Counted from the first letter of the stretch, positions 1 through 8,720 are shown. The stretch: 13,907 bases of DNA from Succinatimonas sp. UBA6849 (GCA_002449335.1 DKDL01000069.1:24270-38176), one strand, 5' to 3'. Translations and numbers: made by a program. The notes: generated by a model from the sequence alone, not told the origin.

Positions 1-681
1 CATGCAGGAAAGTTGACTGCTACTAGTACAGTGGTGTTTTTCATCATTTCTTTACTGCTAGTTCGATCAATAGATCAGTGCTTAAACAGAATTTGGCGTG
101 GTGGCAGAAGAAAATTAGGTACCATGATTGCTATTTATTGGACTTTACTTACCTTAGGTCCAATTGCATTGGGTATCGTAATTTGGATCTTTACTAAAGT
201 TATGGGCTTTGCAATTAGCTCTAATTCAACTGTTGGTCTGCCACTGATGATTGCTTACTTTGTATTCCCAATCATCATTGAGTGTGGTGTTTTAACTGCA
301 GTCTATGTGATTGTTCCTAGAGTAAGAGTTAAAGTACAGGATGCCTTATTAGGTGCAGTATTTGTGACTGTAGCTTTTGAGGTTTCAAAAAAGATTTTCA
401 GTGTCTTCGTTTTAAACTTCTCAAACTATGAAGCAATCTATGGTGCTATCGCAGTAATTCCAGTGCTCTTTGTCTGGATTTATATTAACTGGTGGATTGT
501 ACTTTTAGGTGCAGAGTTTACTGCAACTTTAGGCGTGGTACGTTCTGGTTTATCTGATGAAGTTCCAAGTTTTATGGTTTATCTTGCTAATGTAACCGGA
601 TCTACTTTAGGCTCTGATGACATTATCAACAGTAAAAAGAAGAAACCTTCAATCAGCATTAAGATATCTTCAAAGCCATAA
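1..681 (+). CDS. yihY: YihY/BrkB-family inner-membrane protein, 3' part (5' end outside window)
   Basis: The reading frame is open from base 1 (His-Ala-Gly-Lys-Leu...) to a TAA at 679-681, giving 226 residues. The TTG at 13 lies inside the gene and is not its start, because the family's N-terminal third is missing. The segment RSIDQCLNRIWR followed by YWTLLTLGP matches the conserved core of E. coli YihY (SNIDKALNTIWR, YWMILTLGP, from memory). At least four strongly hydrophobic helices are visible, near residues 8-25, 43-65, 79-105 and 117-170, the last long enough for two. The C-terminal tail after about residue 185 is soluble and ends in a Lys/Ser-rich stretch. This family was once annotated as RNase BN or tRNA-processing; that function belongs to another protein, and the YihY role is unsettled. 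The gene converges on the AsmA-family gene with only 31 nt between stops and no clear terminator. Confidence 0.9.
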   Translation, partial: HAGKLTATSTVVFFIISLLLVRSIDQCLNRIWRGGRRKLGTMIAIYWTLLTLGPIALGIVIWIFTKVMGFAISSNSTVGLPLMIAYFVFPIIIECGVLTAVYVIVPRVRVKVQDALLGAVFVTVAFEVSKKIFSVFVLNFSNYEAIYGAIAVIPVLFVWIYINWWIVLLGAEFTATLGVVRSGLSDEVPSFMVYLANVTGSTLGSDDIINSKKKKPSISIKISSKP

Positions 682-712
682 GTCTGGCGCTTGTCTAAAA
701 AGCAGTTTCCCT

Positions 713-3163
713 TTACAGGTCCTGAGATGATTTTTCTAAAGCTTCAGGACCTTTTTGATCCTTATCTTTATTTAATTCGGAAGCTGTATCTGTCATCTCT
801 TTAGCATTATTCTCTTCTAGAACTTCTTCATTGATACCAGGTCTGATTTCTCCTCTAGAGAGTGCAGTAATGAAGATTTTCTTATCGTTAGATCCTTCTT
901 TTGCAAGACCTTTGATAGTGATGTTAGAAATACTGTCTTTTGGTAAAGAGACAAAGGTACCGCGAGCAGAGAAGTCTTTGTTTGAAAGATCTAGTTTTGC
1001 ATTAAAGGTCAGATGTGAGGTTGTAAGATCACCTGAACCTTTTAGTTTTAAGAAACTATCTTGAGGGAAGATATTAAGGTTTAACTTATATAAACCTAAA
1101 TCTCCATCTTTAATGGCATCAAGAAATTGAGTGAAATTTAAAGCATAGTTTTTCTTTAAACCACCATTTACAAGATCTAAACCTAATTGTGATACCAGCA
1201 AGGAATCACTTGTAAGTTTGATATTGCCTTTGAAAAGAGGTTCTGCTTTATCCTGATTATTGTCAGTATCTTTAATCTCAGCATTGTTAGAGCTACTGTT
1301 ATCTGAACTTTGAGTCTTATCGTTTGATGCGTTTGATGCAGATACTTTAGTCTCATCAGATTTGCTGTCAGCTGTTTCTTCGTTTTTTATGATTTCGCCT
1401 TCTAGGTTAATTACACCACTTAATAGATGATCTGTAAGATTTGAATTTAATTCAGAGATATCAAATTGTGGAGCAAAGACTTTAAAACGAGATATTTCCA
1501 ATTCTGTGTTAGTATCAATTTCAAAAGCAAGTTCACTCTTTTTAAAGAGCATCTTTCCAACATTAAAAGCATAGCCCTTATCTGTAAGATCTAGCTTAGA
1601 GTCAAATTGCTTAATGAAAAGATCTGAGTAGTAAGCACTATCAAAACTGAAAGTAACGTAGCTTGTAGAGTTATCTTCATCGTTGTCTGCACTAGTACTT
1701 AAAATGCTGTTTAAAGGGGATAGTCTCTTTAATAGTGGGTAGTTGTCATCATCTTCTTTAGAAGCTACAGTATCGTCAGCAGACTGGTTATTAGTTATTG
1801 CTCTGTCTTTTGTTTGTGTAGCTTCTTTTACGTCAAAGTTATTGTGGTCGAGATCGTTATTGATGTTGTCTTCTTTAGCTTTGTTATTAAAAGCAATGTT
1901 ATTAGCTTCTAGCTTTACACTCTTTATTGATAAAGGCAGAGTATTGATGAAAGATACAAACTCGGTTCCATCAATGCTAAATTTCTCTACATTAAGGTTG
2001 TTATTGAGCAGAATCTTTCTAACAAAAGCATATTGTTCTTTGGTAGTCTCAAATTTGCCTTCTTTTAATGACAAATTATGAATAGTGAGTAAAGGTTCAC
2101 TATCATTTTGATAGTCATAACTGCCATCAAAAGAGTAAGAACCATCAAAGACAGTACCGTCAGCTTTCAAGCTTACAGAGTTGTCGGTAATGTTAGCCTC
2201 AATATCTGAATTCTCAGCTGTAACCTGAATGCTTGGTTTTGAAATTTCCCCAGAACTGCCTTTAAAGGTAAAGTTAATGCTACCATCCTTGACTAGAAGA
2301 TCACTCAAAGAACCTCTTATTTGTCCGAATAGAAGATCCTGTTTAGGCAGAGCTAATACACAGTCATAAACAGATGCTTCAGGAGCATAGATATTGTATT
2401 TTTTAGATAATAGTTTGTAGTCTTTAAAAATGATCTTATTAAGATTGAGTCTTGCAAAATTTAAAGCTTCAGTTTTTCTATCAACAGTAAGATCTGCTAA
2501 TAGTGTTCCACCAAAAATCTGTAGAGACAGATCTTTTATTACTACCTTTTCTGGCAAAACACTAATATTTGCCTGAAGATTCTTTACAGGCAACTCATCT
2601 AACTCTCCTTCACTTGCTTTTACATCAGAAACTTTAAAAGAGAACTTGCCGTCATTAGCAAGATAAGCATCAACAGCTGATAGGGAACCTTTGTTTAAAC
2701 TTAATTTGTATAGATTGATTGGGGTATCTACAAGATCTAACTTGCTAATATGAATGTCTTTGAATTTGAACTTTTCTTGTTTTAAGGTTTGTATATCTTT
2801 GTCGTCTGCTTTTATGCCTTTTGCGTAAAAGTACTTTATCTCAAATGTATCTGATTTTAAAAGACTTGGCAGATCGTATTCCATATAGATTTCATCTATA
2901 TTGGATTTGCCAATCTTAATGTCATGAAGCTTGATTACGTTTGGGTATAAAGCTGAGAATTCTACTTTTTGACAATTGATTTCAAAGCTGGTTCTACTAG
3001 ACAAGAATTTAATTAAAGGGGCTTTGATATTCTGTCCGTTGAAATAGAGAATAGCTCCCCACACGGCAATAGCAACGGCTACAATCACAAGAAGAATTGC
3101 TTTAATGATTTTTGAAAGTTTAGACTTCTTATTTTTGATTTTTACATTCGCTATAAAAGCCAT
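713..3163 (-). CDS. AsmA-family inner-membrane-anchored protein
   Basis: This 816-residue protein has one N-terminal transmembrane anchor (about residues 19-41, after a Lys-rich cytoplasmic stretch). A long periplasmic part follows, rich in beta-type repeats that alternate polar and hydrophobic residues. The C-terminal part (about 642-755, from the Gly-Asn-Ile-Lys-Leu segment to Asn-Ile-Thr-Ile-Lys-Gly) looks like the AsmA C-terminal domain. AsmA-family proteins (AsmA, YicH, YhdP, TamB, YdbH) are thought to act in phospholipid traffic or outer-membrane homeostasis; the exact member cannot be named here. At 816 residues it is longer than E. coli AsmA (about 617), mainly because of three low-complexity Asp/Asn/Ser/Lys/Glu-rich stretches: about 426-501, 592-641 and the C-terminal tail from 781. 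I chose the ATG at 3163 because a GAGG lies 6 nt upstream. An in-frame TTG at 3175 would overlap the recG stop and has no comparable site. It is the last gene of the run, 8 nt after recG. Confidence 0.85.
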   Translation of the reverse strand: MAFIANVKIKNKKSKLSKIIKAILLVIVAVAIAVWGAILYFNGQNIKAPLIKFLSSRTSFEINCQKVEFSALYPNVIKLHDIKIGKSNIDEIYMEYDLPSLLKSDTFEIKYFYAKGIKADDKDIQTLKQEKFKFKDIHISKLDLVDTPINLYKLSLNKGSLSAVDAYLANDGKFSFKVSDVKASEGELDELPVKNLQANISVLPEKVVIKDLSLQIFGGTLLADLTVDRKTEALNFARLNLNKIIFKDYKLLSKKYNIYAPEASVYDCVLALPKQDLLFGQIRGSLSDLLVKDGSINFTFKGSSGEISKPSIQVTAENSDIEANITDNSVSLKADGTVFDGSYSFDGSYDYQNDSEPLLTIHNLSLKEGKFETTKEQYAFVRKILLNNNLNVEKFSIDGTEFVSFINTLPLSIKSVKLEANNIAFNNKAKEDNINNDLDHNNFDVKEATQTKDRAITNNQSADDTVASKEDDDNYPLLKRLSPLNSILSTSADNDEDNSTSYVTFSFDSAYYSDLFIKQFDSKLDLTDKGYAFNVGKMLFKKSELAFEIDTNTELEISRFKVFAPQFDISELNSNLTDHLLSGVINLEGEIIKNEETADSKSDETKVSASNASNDKTQSSDNSSSNNAEIKDTDNNQDKAEPLFKGNIKLTSDSLLVSQLGLDLVNGGLKKNYALNFTQFLDAIKDGDLGLYKLNLNIFPQDSFLKLKGSGDLTTSHLTFNAKLDLSNKDFSARGTFVSLPKDSISNITIKGLAKEGSNDKKIFITALSRGEIRPGINEEVLEENNAKEMTDTASELNKDKDQKGPEALEKSSQDL

Positions 3164-3169
3164 GTTCAG

Positions 3170-3173
3170 CCTC
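3170..3173 (-). promoter_or_regulatory. Ribosome binding site deciding the asmA-family start
   Basis: On the minus strand the sequence reads TGAGGCTGAACATG. GAGG lies 6 nt before the ATG at 3163 and overlaps the TGA stop of recG (3174-3172). This supports the ATG over the upstream TTG and suggests translational coupling to recG. Confidence 0.7.
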
Positions 3174-5268
3174 AACGGATACTGTATGTAGGATACCAGC
3201 GTCTGATTAGAGATTTACAGGTGTCTATATCTGAATTCATAAGTTTAATTGCAGCCTCTCTTGCTGGACTTATAAGTTCAAAATCTCTATTTACATCAAC
3301 GACTTTGAATAGATCAAATCCTTTTTGTTTTTCACCTAGAACCTCTCCAGGTCCTCTTAATTTTAGATCTTCAGATGCAATCTTAAAGCCGTCATTTGTA
3401 CTCTTCATAATAGCAAGACGTTGCATAGCAATGTCGTGATCAATTTCATTATTCTTTTTATAAACAAGTATACAGTATGACTCTTTAGAGCCACGACCTA
3501 CACGCCCTCTTAACTGATGTAACTGAGCTAAACCTAGTTTGTCAGCGCCTTCGATGATGATAATTGAAGCATTAGGAACATCTACACCTACTTCCACAAT
3601 AGTAGTAGCAACTAAAATATTGTACTTGCCTTCTAAAAAACCTTTCATGACTTTATTCTTGTCATTAACTGCCATTTGGCCATGAAGAAGACCAATCTTG
3701 AGTTCAGGTAATTCCTTTTTTAAGCGTTTATAGGCTTCATTTACAGAGGCGTTTTCATCCTCATCTGCTTCAATATTAGGGCAGATCCAGTAAGCTTGGG
3801 TGCCTTCTTGGCAGACAACTGATAGTCTCTTGATGATAGTATCTTTCTTTTCATCAGACATTACCGCAGTAACAATAGGTTTTCTTCCTTTTGGCAACTC
3901 ATCTAGCTTTGATACATCAAGATCAGAGAATAAAGCTAACTGTAAGGTTCTTGGAATAGGAGTAGCTGTCATCACCAACTGATGCATGGTGATTTTTTCA
4001 GGAGCTTTATGTAACAGGGCTATTCTCTGATCAATACCAAAACGGTGTTGCTCATCGATAATTGCTAATACCAGTGATTTATAGATAATCTCAGGCTGGA
4101 AGACACTGTGAGTTCCTACAATAACATTAGCTACGCCTGACTTAATGTCTTCACCAATTTTGTCTCTTTTGCTTCCTTTTACAGATGAAGTTAAAAGAAC
4201 GGTATTTACCTCAAAAGGTTCAAGCAGATCTTTTATCTTATTGTAATGTTGTTGAGCTAAAAGTTCAGTTGGAGCTAAAATTACACACTGGTGACCTGCC
4301 TTTGATACCTGAAGCGCAGCAAAAACAGCAACCATAGTTTTACCTGAACCTACATCACCGTGTAGTAAACGCAACATAGGCTTGTCTTTTTCTAAATCAG
4401 AACTTACCTCTTCAATTGAACGTAACTGTGCATTGGTAAGTGAAAAAGGCAGAGCCTTTATAAATTGCTGTTTTAACTCTTTGTCATCAGGAATTAACTG
4501 AGCTTTATTAGCACTGTTTTTTCTTTTTAAGAATAACAGGGTTAATTGATAAGCAATAAGCTCTTCATAACATAGACGTCTAAAAGGAGCTGACTTTTCT
4601 AAAATAAACTTGTCTTTAGGATCTTCTAAAGGAAAAGGTCGGTGTGACAGTTCAATTGCCTGGCTTATGGTTAAGTTAAATGGGTTTAACTCCTGAGGTA
4701 AGATCTCAGGCAATGCCATAACCTTTAAAGAATCCAAAACTCCAAAGATAACCTTTCTAATTGAAGCTTGAGGTACTTTTTCTACAGCATGATAGACAGG
4801 TGTAAGTCTGTCTGATGGTAAAAAAGGCTCATCGTCACTGATAAAAGTTACAGCAGGTTGAGCCATCACTCTAGCTCCACTGTAATCACTAAGTTTTACA
4901 GCTCCAAAAGCCAAAACTCTTCTGCCCTGTATATAGTTTCGCATCTGATTAGGATAGAGGTTAAAGAAGGTAGCTTCTATCTTACCTGTGTCATCTTGGA
5001 GAATGACTTTTAACAACCTTACTCGAGAATTTAAAACATTGTGGACAGCAGCAATATGAGCGTCAATGAGGACAAAGTTTCCGTCAGGAAAGATGTCTTT
5101 TATCTTGGTTACCTTGGTTTTATCTAGATACTTAAATGGAAAATCAAAAAGGAGGTCAAAAAGAGTTTTGATCCCCTTATTGTTAAAACTTTTTATATAA
5201 GAAGGCCCTAGTCCTTTTAAGGTAGCTATATCAGTACAAGAATATCTTGAGTCATCTTCTAGGGCCAT
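3172..5268 (-). CDS. recG: ATP-dependent DNA helicase RecG
   Basis: RecG is a monomeric superfamily 2 double-stranded DNA translocase that remodels stalled replication forks, D-loops, R-loops and Holliday junctions. The 698-residue length matches E. coli RecG (693). The N-terminal wedge domain with its OB fold spans roughly residues 60-145 and includes the QDDTGKIEATFFN segment at 91-103. Walker A is GDVGSGKT at 304-311 and the DEQH box is at 405-408, followed by RFG. Motif III is TATPIPRT at 434-441. In the second RecA lobe, TTIVEVGVDVP lies at 555-565 and QLRGRVGRG, with its arginine finger, at 585-593. The C-terminal LKLRGPGEVLG at 635-645 is the typical RecG/TRG region. All motifs are intact. 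The start ATG has a weak AAGG about 8 nt upstream. It follows pssA by 67 nt, a gap that carries a hairpin. In E. coli recG sits with spoT, so this neighbourhood is different. Confidence 0.97.
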   Translation of the reverse strand: MALEDDSRYSCTDIATLKGLGPSYIKSFNNKGIKTLFDLLFDFPFKYLDKTKVTKIKDIFPDGNFVLIDAHIAAVHNVLNSRVRLLKVILQDDTGKIEATFFNLYPNQMRNYIQGRRVLAFGAVKLSDYSGARVMAQPAVTFISDDEPFLPSDRLTPVYHAVEKVPQASIRKVIFGVLDSLKVMALPEILPQELNPFNLTISQAIELSHRPFPLEDPKDKFILEKSAPFRRLCYEELIAYQLTLLFLKRKNSANKAQLIPDDKELKQQFIKALPFSLTNAQLRSIEEVSSDLEKDKPMLRLLHGDVGSGKTMVAVFAALQVSKAGHQCVILAPTELLAQQHYNKIKDLLEPFEVNTVLLTSSVKGSKRDKIGEDIKSGVANVIVGTHSVFQPEIIYKSLVLAIIDEQHRFGIDQRIALLHKAPEKITMHQLVMTATPIPRTLQLALFSDLDVSKLDELPKGRKPIVTAVMSDEKKDTIIKRLSVVCQEGTQAYWICPNIEADEDENASVNEAYKRLKKELPELKIGLLHGQMAVNDKNKVMKGFLEGKYNILVATTIVEVGVDVPNASIIIIEGADKLGLAQLHQLRGRVGRGSKESYCILVYKKNNEIDHDIAMQRLAIMKSTNDGFKIASEDLKLRGPGEVLGEKQKGFDLFKVVDVNRDFELISPAREAAIKLMNSDIDTCKSLIRRWYPTYSIR

Positions 5269-5306
5269 AAGACATACCTTTTTAAAAGATACTAATTCAC
5301 TATCTA

Positions 5307-5342
5307 TTTATAGCAATGTTATAGCAAAGTCATTGCTATAAA
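5307..5342 (-). repeat. 12-bp perfect inverted repeat between pssA and recG
   Basis: Arms TTTATAGCAATG (5307-5318) and CATTGCTATAAA (5331-5342) are exactly complementary and are separated by a 12-nt loop. The loop itself holds another copy of TTATAGCAA (5319-5327), so the same 9-mer occurs twice in direct orientation (5308-5316 and 5319-5327) and once inverted. An alternative shorter hairpin using the loop copy is therefore possible. The structure overlaps the pssA stop codon (TAG, 5338-5336). It is AU-rich and lacks a following U tract, so it is not a classic intrinsic terminator. It could protect or process the operon mRNA, attenuate, or bind a protein. Confidence 0.6.
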
Positions 5343-6706
5343 AGCTGTTTAATGAAGATAGAAGCTCTTAGTCTCTTTACTTTCTTAAGTAGCTTTTGAA
5401 CTTCTTCAGGATAGCTTTCAAAACTATCTAAGTCGTTTACACTGCTAATTTGCTTAGTGTGGCGAAGTAGATACTGTTGCTCGTGAGCGAACTTTTCCTG
5501 TAACTGATGGTAAGGATCAGAAATAACCAAACCATTCTCAAGATCAAGGCTCCAAGCTCTTGGGTTTAAGTTATTTCCGGTAAGCAGAGCAAAGTTACTA
5601 TCTACAAACATGCCTTTTACGTGATAGGTGTTGTTGCCATCTTTCCATAACATGATTTTTAGAAGTCCAGAGTCGATGAATTTCTGATTTTTTGTAATAA
5701 AATCTTTTAAATTCTGCTCATAGATATATGGAACCGCTCCAACTGGAGAGAAGTTCTCGCCTTCTCTGATAAAGAAGTCATTAGCTACTTTGTCACCAAC
5801 AACTAAAGTTACAGAAACATCTCTGTTTAAAGCATCTTCAATTGCTGTAGATACATCTTTAGGAGGATTAAAGTAAGGAGTGCAGATAAATAGTTTTTCT
5901 CTAGCAGCTCCTAATAACCACATAATGGTTCTGTTTAACTGGTTTCCTTTCTTGCCTAAACCTGCAATAGGGGTTACTCCTACTTGGTAATTGCAGATTT
6001 TGTCGTTTTTAACACTGTACTGAACCTGTGTTAAATGACGTCTTAACTCGCGAATTTCATCTCTCATCTCTTTGGCTGGTTTTACTACACCTTGAGAGAA
6101 GTCCTGAACTGCAAAGTTAGGATGGAAAGCATTGGTTGCAAATGCACACATGGTGTTAGCAAGTTCTTCAGAATGGATCTCATGGTATCTATCAAGACGA
6201 TAACGACCGTTATAGCCCATATAAACATCATTGATACTTGCTCCAGAGTAAAGAACTGTATTATCAAAGACAAAACCTTTTAAATGCATAACACCAAAGA
6301 TTTCTCTTCTTTTTACTGGAACACCGTAAATAGCAGGAGGATTCTCACTGGTTTTTGCCATCTTATAGTAAAGTTCTGAGTTTCCTAAAGAAGGACCTTT
6401 ACCGATTAAACCTCTTTGAGCGCGATGGAAATCTACATAAACTCTGATATAGAGTTTTGGATTCTTCTCTTTAGCATCATACAGCGCCTGTAGTACTTGT
6501 CTGCCGATCTCATCATCCTGTAAGTATAAAGCAGTGATTAAGATCCTCTCTTTAGCACTGGCAATCAGCTCTAGAATTCTGTTAAAGCAACGGTGAGGTG
6601 TTTCTAAGATGTTGTATGAAGAAACATCCACAGGAATGGTTGGCAACTGCTGTAATCTGGTCTGACAGTAAATAGCACCAGGTAAACTCTTTTTAAAGAA
6701 AAACAT
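5336..6706 (-). CDS. pssA: CDP-diacylglycerol--serine O-phosphatidyltransferase (phospholipase D-like PssA)
   Basis: PssA makes phosphatidylserine from CDP-diacylglycerol and serine, the committed step to phosphatidylethanolamine, as a peripheral enzyme at the inner membrane and ribosomes. The 456 residues match E. coli PssA (451) almost end to end. Two HKD catalytic motifs are intact: H141-x-K143 with D148, followed by LYSGASINDVY, and H362-x-K364 with D369, followed by LTGNNLNPRAW. VDFHRAQRG (91-99), CTPYFN (275-280), VGDK-ANDF (303-311) and LWKDGNNTYH (353-362) are also family signatures. The C-terminus (about 438-456) is a basic amphipathic stretch suited to membrane contact. It begins 15 nt after the aminopeptidase stop, with a GGAG 10 nt before the ATG, so the two genes are probably co-transcribed. 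This is the gammaproteobacterial type II enzyme, unrelated to the integral-membrane PssA of Bacillus and yeast. Confidence 0.96.
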   Translation of the reverse strand: MFFFKKSLPGAIYCQTRLQQLPTIPVDVSSYNILETPHRCFNRILELIASAKERILITALYLQDDEIGRQVLQALYDAKEKNPKLYIRVYVDFHRAQRGLIGKGPSLGNSELYYKMAKTSENPPAIYGVPVKRREIFGVMHLKGFVFDNTVLYSGASINDVYMGYNGRYRLDRYHEIHSEELANTMCAFATNAFHPNFAVQDFSQGVVKPAKEMRDEIRELRRHLTQVQYSVKNDKICNYQVGVTPIAGLGKKGNQLNRTIMWLLGAAREKLFICTPYFNPPKDVSTAIEDALNRDVSVTLVVGDKVANDFFIREGENFSPVGAVPYIYEQNLKDFITKNQKFIDSGLLKIMLWKDGNNTYHVKGMFVDSNFALLTGNNLNPRAWSLDLENGLVISDPYHQLQEKFAHEQQYLLRHTKQISSVNDLDSFESYPEEVQKLLKKVKRLRASIFIKQLL

Positions 6707-6721
6707 TATCCGTCAACTCCA

Positions 6722-8659
6722 TTAAATAGCGGCAGTGGCCTTATTAAGCCATGTGATCTCATCTTCGGTTAAAGATGTAGCTGCATTAGTAATTACATTA
6801 TTTACGTTCTGATGGTAATTGTTAAGCCATTCTATTTCTTTTTGTGATAAAAGCTCTTTATCAATGAATCTCTTATCAAATGGAACAAGAGTTAAAGGTG
6901 AAAAACATAACATATGCTGCATTCCAGGCAAAGTACACTGCATTACGACTAATAGGTTCTCAAGTCTTATGCCGTATTCGCCTTCTTTGTAGTAGCCAGG
7001 TTCATCAGATAAAACCATACCAGGTACTAAAGGTACAGTAGATCTTCTAGAAGAAATAGTTTGAGGCCCTTCATGTACTGAAAGTACATGACCTACACCA
7101 TGACCTGTACCATGAGCAAAATCGAAACCGCAATCCCATAATGGACGTCTTGCAATCGCATCAATCTGAAGACCTGATGTGCCTTTTGGGAAGATAAGAG
7201 TAGCTAGAGCAATATGAGATTTTAGTACTAAGGTGTACATCCTCTTAATTTCATCTGTGAGGTGCGGACCTACAAGAATAGTTCTTGTAATGTCAGTAGT
7301 ACCTTCGATGAAATGAGCGCCACTGTCGATTAGATATAAGCAGTCTTTACCCAGTGCTCTTGGTGTTGCTTCATTCTCATGATTATAGTGGCACATAGCA
7401 GCATTTGGTCCTAATGCTGAAATGGTGGCAAAAGAAGGCTCAATAAAGCCTGCTTCCACTTTTCTAAAGCTCAGAGCGCGGGCTGCTAATTCAGCCTCAT
7501 CGACGCCTTCTACTCTTCTAAAGAAAGCTTCATCACTATCAGTTGGTTTGTCTAATGCTGTTAAATTGTCTAACCAAGAGAGGAAACGACACATTGCAAT
7601 ACCATCTTTGATATGAGCTTTGTATTCACCAGCTACCTCAATGTGGTTTTTGCAAGCTTTAGGCATTTGGCACAAGCCCAGACCTTCTGAAACTTTAGCT
7701 CCACCTGAGTAGAGCTTTGTCATCACATGAGCATTTGTAGTTTCAGGATCAACATAAACAGTACATGATGATGAACATAATCTGTCTAATACATCATCAA
7801 ATGCGTCTTCAGGGAAGATATCAATATGACCAATGTGTTCCTGTAACTGATCTTGTAAATTCTCATCTTTAAAGTGATTTGGGTTGATGTACCATTCTAA
7901 AGCTTCATTAGAGTAAGCTACCATTTTGCAGTTGATTACAGGAAGATAGGCTCTGTCTCTACCTCTGATGTTTAATAACCAGCAGATACTCTCAGGATCG
8001 CAGATTACAGTTGCATCTAAATCTTTCTCTCTTAAAGTCTGAGCAATAAGCTGTCTTTTTTGAGGACTTGGGCAACCATTGTATTCATCAGGGAAAATTG
8101 CAATCTCAGATACTACAGGTTCAGGTTTATCAGTCCAAATCTTATCCACCAGGTTGCTCTCAGTTGCAACTAGGTTGATGTTGTTAATGCTAAGCTCATT
8201 TTTAATAGCTAAATATTCTTTGTAGCTAACACAGTTGATATCAATACCAACTGTTGAGTTCTTAGGCATTACACTTGTAATCCATTTAGCTGGTTTTACT
8301 TTGGCTAAATCAAAGTCCTGAAAGATATCGTTATCAATCTGTTCTTTTACTTGAACTACATATCTTCCATCAACGAAAACCGCACAGTCTCTTTCAACTG
8401 TGATTCCATTTTCAGAGTTATCGTCGTTAAATTCGATACTGTCAGTGTTAACTTTTAAGCCATCACGGGTGATAACAGCATAGCCGGCACTTCCTGAGAA
8501 ACCTGTAATGTACTTTAGTCTTTCTTCATCTGCGTTTAGCTCATAAGACAGGTATTCATCATCATGTGAAACAATAAGTGCATCAAGATCATTTTGATCT
8601 AGTAATTCTCTTAATGAAGCAACTCTTTGCTCAAAAACACTGTTATTCTGATCTGACAT
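6722..8659 (-). CDS. Xaa-Pro aminopeptidase (aminopeptidase P, long M24 form)
   Basis: This enzyme removes an N-terminal residue preceding proline, using two Mn or Zn ions, in the cytosol (no signal peptide seen). It has 645 residues and the three-domain layout of XPNPEP1-like proteins rather than the roughly 440-residue E. coli PepP. Creatinase-like domain I starts near residue 8 and contains ITGFSGSAGYAV (51-62). Creatinase-like domain II spans about 198-340, and the pita-bread catalytic domain begins near 345. Metal ligands can be read as D445, D456 (SGAHFIEGTTDITRT), H520 (HGTGHGVGH), E553 (DEPGYY) and E567 (RLEN). H424 and H529 (VHEGP) match the catalytic histidines. Spacings agree with human XPNPEP1 as remembered, within one residue. 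The C-terminal M24_C-type segment (about 584-645) contains SPLTLVPFD and ends in a short helix. An acidic insert near 68-90 is unusual. It is the first gene of the minus-strand run and has a clear promoter, but only a weak AGAG-type ribosome site. Confidence 0.95.
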   Translation of the reverse strand: MSDQNNSVFEQRVASLRELLDQNDLDALIVSHDDEYLSYELNADEERLKYITGFSGSAGYAVITRDGLKVNTDSIEFNDDNSENGITVERDCAVFVDGRYVVQVKEQIDNDIFQDFDLAKVKPAKWITSVMPKNSTVGIDINCVSYKEYLAIKNELSINNINLVATESNLVDKIWTDKPEPVVSEIAIFPDEYNGCPSPQKRQLIAQTLREKDLDATVICDPESICWLLNIRGRDRAYLPVINCKMVAYSNEALEWYINPNHFKDENLQDQLQEHIGHIDIFPEDAFDDVLDRLCSSSCTVYVDPETTNAHVMTKLYSGGAKVSEGLGLCQMPKACKNHIEVAGEYKAHIKDGIAMCRFLSWLDNLTALDKPTDSDEAFFRRVEGVDEAELAARALSFRKVEAGFIEPSFATISALGPNAAMCHYNHENEATPRALGKDCLYLIDSGAHFIEGTTDITRTILVGPHLTDEIKRMYTLVLKSHIALATLIFPKGTSGLQIDAIARRPLWDCGFDFAHGTGHGVGHVLSVHEGPQTISSRRSTVPLVPGMVLSDEPGYYKEGEYGIRLENLLVVMQCTLPGMQHMLCFSPLTLVPFDKRFIDKELLSQKEIEWLNNYHQNVNNVITNAATSLTEDEITWLNKATAAI

Positions 8660-8708
8660 AGTTTTCTCTATTTCTTAATGCCATAACATACGGTATTTAA
8701 TGATTTTT

Positions 8709-8720
8709 ATCATGCATGAT
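8709..8720. promoter_or_regulatory. 12-bp palindrome over the aminopeptidase promoter
   Basis: ATCATGCATGAT is a perfect palindrome. It overlaps the last two bases of the predicted -10 box on the minus strand (8719-8720) and the expected transcription start (around 8712). That position would suit a repressor operator. No regulator was recognised, and a 12-bp palindrome in AT-rich DNA can arise by chance. Confidence 0.35.

Noticed and set aside
1..681. Ribonuclease BN annotation for the yihY-like gene
   Set aside because: That name was transferred in error historically; the protein is a multi-helix membrane protein with no nuclease motif in the part seen.
682..712. Possible terminator between the convergent yihY-like and asmA-family genes
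   Set aside because: Only a 4-bp GCTT/AAGC pairing is visible and there is no U tract, so I did not call it.
1743..2081. A 112-codon plus-strand frame inside the AsmA-family gene
   Set aside because: It lies opposite the real gene, is Leu/Ser-rich because the opposite strand is Asp/Asn/Lys-rich, and has no start signal.
6085..6283. Two short frames on both strands within pssA
   Set aside because: They fall in the conserved PssA region just downstream of its first HKD motif, in other frames, with no match to any family I know.
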